NCBI GenBank assembly: GCA_002689445.1 | Contig: NZGC01000075.1 | Coordinates: 5,258 to 69,257 of the forward strand | DNA from: Gammaproteobacteria bacterium | Lineage (GTDB): Bacteria > Pseudomonadota > Gammaproteobacteria > Pseudomonadales > Azotimanducaceae | Reading direction: 5' to 3' | Length of the DNA stretch: 64,000 nucleotides | Translations under genes and position numbers: made by a program | The notes under the pieces: model-generated | The model's input: the letters and a program-made list of their open reading frames with translations, nothing else | What the model was told of the DNA's origin: nothing | The model's database searches: none | Part shown: positions 60,616 to 64,000 of the stretch, in pieces | Layout: every line of letters begins with the position of its first letter | How positions within the stretch are numbered: position 1 is the first letter of the stretch

Positions 60616-61929
60616 ATGATGAAACAGTGGAGCCTAGGATTGGGATGGTTACTCCTTTTTTGTTCAGTTGCTCAAGCAGAGCGTTGGCAAACGACGGTAG
60701 CGGAACAGACAGCGTTGCACCACGACGCAGTTGTCGAGTTGCGGCATTGGTTCCATCAATATCCGGAACTGAGTAATCGCGAATTCAACACAGCTAAAAG
60801 AGTTGCCAAGGAGCTGCGAGACCTTGGCTTCGATGAGGTCAGCGAAGGGGTTGCGCACACGGGTGTCGTGGGAATTCTGAAGGGCGGAAAACCAGGGCCT
60901 GTGGTCGCGCTTCGGGCAGATATGGATGCTTTACCGGTCAAGGAAAAGACCGGTTTACCTTTTGCCTCCAAGGCAACCGCTCTGTGGGAGGGAAAACAAA
61001 CCGGCGTAATGCACGCGTGCGGCCATGATGCCCACATGGCGATACTCCTGGGTGTAGCGAAGGTGTTGGTCGATTTGAGAGCAGAGATTCCTGGTACGGT
61101 GATGTTTATTTTTCAGCCAGCGGAGGAGGGCCCCCCTGGTGAAGAAGAGGGCGGCGCCGAGCTGATGCTAGCAGAAGGCTTGTTCGAGGGGCCGAATCGC
61201 CCGGGCGCTGTTTTCGGATTGCACGTCTTTCCTGGGCCAACGGGTTCGATCATGTACCGACCGGACGGATTTATGGCGGCTGCGGATTATCTCGAGATTA
61301 TCGTAAATGGTGTTCAAACCCATGGTTCGATGCCTTGGTCGGGCGTTGACCCGATCGCGGCAGCGGCTCAAGTCGTTGCGAGTTTACAAACCGTGGTCAG
61401 TCGACAAATGAATATCAGCCAAGCACCGGCGGTAGTAACGCTGGGGACTATTGAAGGGGGTAATCGAGGCAATATCATTCCTGAAACTGTGCGCATGACG
61501 GGAACCATCAGAACCTTAGATCCAGTGATGCGCTTAGAAATCCATCAGCGAATCAAAGACACTGCTAAAGCTGCAGCAGCAACCCTAGGCGCTCGAGCAG
61601 AGGTCATAATCGATCTCGGCTATCCAGTTACGGTTAATGATCCGGTGCTCACTCGATCGATGGCTGGTGTCCTCGAATGGGCATCTGCAGGTCAAGCCGG
61701 GGTGGTACCCCCGATCATGGGTGCAGAGGATTTCTCTTATCTCTCTGCCGAGGTTCCGGGGTTGTTTTTCGCTTTGGGTGTGGCACCGGAGCCGGGTGAC
61801 GATCGGGTCGTTGGCGTCAATCACTCACCTTTTTTCTATGTAAATGATAATGCGTTAGACGTGGGTGTTAAGGCGTTGGCTGGTTTGGCTTTGACTTGGC
61901 TTGAGGCCACCGGCCCCGAGACAAATTAA
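60616..61929 (+). CDS. Exported M20-family amidohydrolase
   Basis: The 437-residue protein has a Sec signal peptide (hydrophobic about 7-20, cleavage after AQA) and a M20D/amidohydrolase catalytic domain with metal ligands in HACGHDAHMA, FQPAEEG (catalytic Glu pair) and MGAEDFSY, plus a dimerisation lid with HGSMPWSGVDPI. Related enzymes hydrolyse N-acyl amino acids, hippurate or indole conjugates. ATG 60616 or 60619 may be used, after GAGAGAGGG. Most relatives are cytoplasmic; the export signal indicates periplasmic use. Confidence 0.92.
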   Translation: MMKQWSLGLGWLLLFCSVAQAERWQTTVAEQTALHHDAVVELRHWFHQYPELSNREFNTAKRVAKELRDLGFDEVSEGVAHTGVVGILKGGKPGPVVALRADMDALPVKEKTGLPFASKATALWEGKQTGVMHACGHDAHMAILLGVAKVLVDLRAEIPGTVMFIFQPAEEGPPGEEEGGAELMLAEGLFEGPNRPGAVFGLHVFPGPTGSIMYRPDGFMAAADYLEIIVNGVQTHGSMPWSGVDPIAAAAQVVASLQTVVSRQMNISQAPAVVTLGTIEGGNRGNIIPETVRMTGTIRTLDPVMRLEIHQRIKDTAKAAAATLGARAEVIIDLGYPVTVNDPVLTRSMAGVLEWASAGQAGVVPPIMGAEDFSYLSAEVPGLFFALGVAPEPGDDRVVGVNHSPFFYVNDNALDVGVKALAGLALTWLEATGPETN

Positions 61930-61997
61930 CGGTGCTGCCGTGCGTATTTAGGGGTTGGCGGCATACCTTGGATATAACTGTGAAGGAGTGAGTCGCA

Positions 61998-62933
61998 ATG
62001 CCTATGCAGGTGGAAGATTATTTGGGACTCGGTCTTGATCAAATGGCTCCGGCGAGTTGCAACGAGAGGAGTAATGGTGATGGCAGAGTATCGTTAAATT
62101 GCCCGGAAGATTTGCAATACACGCCAAGTCCTGAGTCACAAGGTACTTCGGTGCCGAGCCAGGTGTCGTCGGTCAGTGATTATGTGTCGATTATCTATCC
62201 TGAAACGCGGCGCAAAGTGTGGTGTTATGCTCCCAATCGACTGACGGAAGGAGAGACGAATCGGTTGATCGTTTTCAACGACGGAGGGGCTTACCTGAAC
62301 GCAGAAGGACCTGTCGCAGGGGCGGCAGTGCTCGATACCTTGCATCAGCAAGGTGCAATGATCAACACCTACGCCGTGTTTGTGCAACCCGGACAGACCG
62401 ACCGAATGTTAACCGCATCACCCCTTGCTTCGTACACGCCAGCAGAGGTTCAACGTAGCTGGGAGTACGATAGGTTAACTGGGGATTATGGACGCTTCTT
62501 GTTGACCGAGATTCTGCCCTTGGCTGAAGACCGAATGCAGGTACGGTTTTCACGCAATCCCTCTGACAGACTCTTGTGTGGGATCAGTAGCGGCGGAATT
62601 GCCGCTTTCACCGCCGCTTGGATGTATCCCCAAGCTTTTGGCAATGTCTTGAGTCATTGCGGCTCCTTCACCAATATTTGGGGTGGGCATCACTATCCCT
62701 ATCTGGTGCGAACCACACCTCGAAAACCGCTGCGTATCTTTTTGCAAAGTGGCGCGAGAGACGTAGAAACCCTTTTTGGGGACTGGGCAACGGCGAATCA
62801 AGCAATGGCCAAGGCGCTGGCGTTCGCGGGTTATGAGCACAAATTTGTGTTTGGCGAAGGAGGACACACCCTGCGTCACGGGGGTAGTGTCTTCGCCGAG
62901 AGTCTGAGGTGGTTTTGGCCCGCTCAGGCTTGA
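61998..62933 (+). CDS. Esterase-family alpha/beta hydrolase
   Basis: The 311-residue product resembles enterochelin esterase/antigen 85-type hydrolases (PF00756). Marks are the oxyanion strand LIVFNDGGAYL near 90-100, the nucleophile elbow CGISSGGIAA with S197, an acidic residue in QSGARDVETLFGDW and the histidine in GEGGHTLRHGG. The first 60 residues are polar and low in similarity; there is no signal peptide. AAGGAG precedes the ATG. Natural substrate unknown. Confidence 0.88.
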   Translation: MPMQVEDYLGLGLDQMAPASCNERSNGDGRVSLNCPEDLQYTPSPESQGTSVPSQVSSVSDYVSIIYPETRRKVWCYAPNRLTEGETNRLIVFNDGGAYLNAEGPVAGAAVLDTLHQQGAMINTYAVFVQPGQTDRMLTASPLASYTPAEVQRSWEYDRLTGDYGRFLLTEILPLAEDRMQVRFSRNPSDRLLCGISSGGIAAFTAAWMYPQAFGNVLSHCGSFTNIWGGHHYPYLVRTTPRKPLRIFLQSGARDVETLFGDWATANQAMAKALAFAGYEHKFVFGEGGHTLRHGGSVFAESLRWFWPAQA

Positions 62934-63004
62934 GTAATGGATGGCCCCGCTGACAGGTAAGGGATCACCAAGAAAAAGCCAGCAAAAAGAGACGAACAAG
63001 AACT

Positions 63005-63041
63005 CATCAGCAAAAACCCATCAGCAAGAAGCAATCAGCAA
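63005..63041 (+). repeat. Three short ATCAGCAA repeats
   Basis: CATCAGCAA occurs at 63005-63013 and 63019-63027 and a variant AATCAGCAA at 63033-63041, spaced 14 bases. The surrounding stretch from 62970 is A-rich with further GCAA words. It sits between the convergent esterase and phosphotransferase genes and is too short for a CRISPR. Confidence 0.5.
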
Positions 63042-63109
63042 AACGGGACGAGGGAACCTAGCATAAGCCCTTCAGCTCCTCATCCTAAGCTCGTTCGATT
63101 ATCGCCAAA

Positions 63110-64000
63110 TTAACGCTGGTGGATGGCTTCCTCTGCCAAGGTCAAGGACAGATCAATGCGCGATTTCAAAGTCGGTAAATCAACCCCATCGGTGCTTTTT
63201 TTACCCTCCATATAACGAGCATAAACGCCGTGAACAATGCACGCAGTTTTCCATCGATTGAACGCAATGTAGTAAGGCAGGTTCGACAAATCTCGACCCG
63301 TTTTTTCGGCATATCGATTTGCGAGTGCCGAGCGAGTTGGGAATCCAGCCGGGCTGGTTGCGGCTTCCGGAGCAGTGGGTCGAGAGTCGCTGGGGTCCGG
63401 CCAAGGGTTTAAGGCATAGGCAAGATCAGCCAGCGGGTCGCCTAAGGTCGAGATTTCCCAGTCAACAACCGCAGCGACGGCGCTATCGGCGCCAAATAAA
63501 CAGTTGTGGAGGCCGTAATCGCCGTGGACGACTCGAATAGGACCTTGATCAGGTAGGTGATCAAGAAAGTAGGCTTGCAAGGTATGCGCGCGATCGTCAT
63601 CGTATTGCGCACCGGCAACGGAGGACGTCCAGGAGCGATACCAGGTTTTGATCTGTCGACCGACGTAAGAATCCCGCTTGCCCAACTCACCAAGGCCTAC
63701 CGCATCGGGGTCCACTTGGTGGAGGTCAGCAAGCGCATCAATGAATGAGTGTGCCATGATTTCTCTACGTTCGATGGGGATCAGCGCTTCGGTATCATCG
63801 CTGTTATACAGTGGTTTTCCGTCGATTCTGCCCATGATGTAAAACCAAGCCCCGGTGATGCTTGGATCCTCACAAAAGCCGAAAGGGCGGGGCACAGGAA
63901 CCGAGGTGGTCGATAAGGCTTTGATTAAAGCCCATTCTCGACTCATATCGTGAGCTTTGGGCAACAAGTCTCCCTGAGGTGGGCGTCGTATCACAGCAAA
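63110..64000 (-). CDS. Phosphotransferase (APH/ACAD10-like), cut at window end
   Basis: The frame runs off the window end, so the N-terminus is missing (about 30-60 residues expected). It is an aminoglycoside-phosphotransferase-fold protein: VIRRPPQG near the glycine-lysine lobe, the Brenner motif VVHGDYGLHNCLF with catalytic Asp and Asn, and the metal motif VVDWEISTLGDPLADLAY. The sequence is of the ACAD10/11-associated subgroup found near acyl-CoA dehydrogenase genes, where it may phosphorylate hydroxyacyl-CoA, not an antibiotic-resistance enzyme. That role is inferred from family knowledge only. Confidence 0.88.
   Translation of the reverse strand, partial: FAVIRRPPQGDLLPKAHDMSREWALIKALSTTSVPVPRPFGFCEDPSITGAWFYIMGRIDGKPLYNSDDTEALIPIERREIMAHSFIDALADLHQVDPDAVGLGELGKRDSYVGRQIKTWYRSWTSSVAGAQYDDDRAHTLQAYFLDHLPDQGPIRVVHGDYGLHNCLFGADSAVAAVVDWEISTLGDPLADLAYALNPWPDPSDSRPTAPEAATSPAGFPTRSALANRYAEKTGRDLSNLPYYIAFNRWKTACIVHGVYARYMEGKKSTDGVDLPTLKSRIDLSLTLAEEAIHQR

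Noticed and set aside
63005-63041. CRISPR-like repeats
   Set aside because: Repeats are only 8-9 bases with 14-base period and no spacer of CRISPR length.
63110-64000. Antibiotic-resistance aminoglycoside phosphotransferase
   Set aside because: The motifs match the ACAD10/11-associated phosphotransferase subgroup rather than known resistance enzymes.

Overview
The window looks like chromosomal DNA of a free-living, probably marine, gammaproteobacterium. The main evidence is gene order. purB-hflD-mnmA-nudJ, rluE, clpS-clpA, infA, aat-trxB, ftsK-lolA-rarA and serS follow one another much as in Escherichia coli and relatives, and tusDCBE-yccA, cysB, thrH and metA point the same way. The exact family cannot be settled by reading. 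No rRNA, tRNA, CRISPR array, transposase or integrase was recognised, so this is mostly core genome with a few accessory patches.

Layout: positions 1-635 hold the end of a TPR gene. On the minus strand from 6399 to 1289 runs a compact unit: a serC-type aminotransferase, tctC, tctB, tctA and rsgA, mostly joined by ATGA overlaps. It is divergent from an Npt1/Npt2-type nucleotide transporter (6516-7760). At 7827-8770 two small coupled genes encode a HlyD-like stub and an ABC ATPase-like domain without any catalytic motif. A SDR gene converges on a MATE efflux gene. From 17504 to 9811 the minus strand carries VWA protein, DnaJ-domain membrane protein, a degenerate acyl-CoA dehydrogenase-like protein, a HAD phosphatase, a class III aminotransferase, a SDR, metA and MATE. 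The plus strand then has a 5'-nucleotidase, cysB, thrH, prpB, prpC and rraA.

The middle (24-42 kb) is housekeeping: purine synthesis (purB), tRNA 2-thiolation (mnmA), molybdopterin synthesis (moaCDE), rRNA pseudouridylation (rluE), and a complete N-degron set (clpS, clpA, bpt, aat) around infA. These are followed by trxB, ftsK, lolA, rarA, crcB and serS. At 47 kb tusDCBE supplies the sulfur relay that feeds MnmA.

The last part is accessory: a long GST-like protein, a SDR plus SMP-30 pair, a CNT nucleoside transporter, a Tat-exported LD-carboxypeptidase, and a tripartite RND efflux operon with two different pump subunits. The efflux operon lies behind a 14-bp perfect palindrome and a TATAAT box. 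It is followed by an AAA ATPase, an exported M20 amidohydrolase, an esterase and a truncated phosphotransferase at the window end. The most unusual items are the dead-NBD/HlyD-stub pair, the degenerate acyl-CoA dehydrogenase in the VWA-DnaJ operon, a possible non-canonical start of aat, and a small open frame antisense to the cysB leader.
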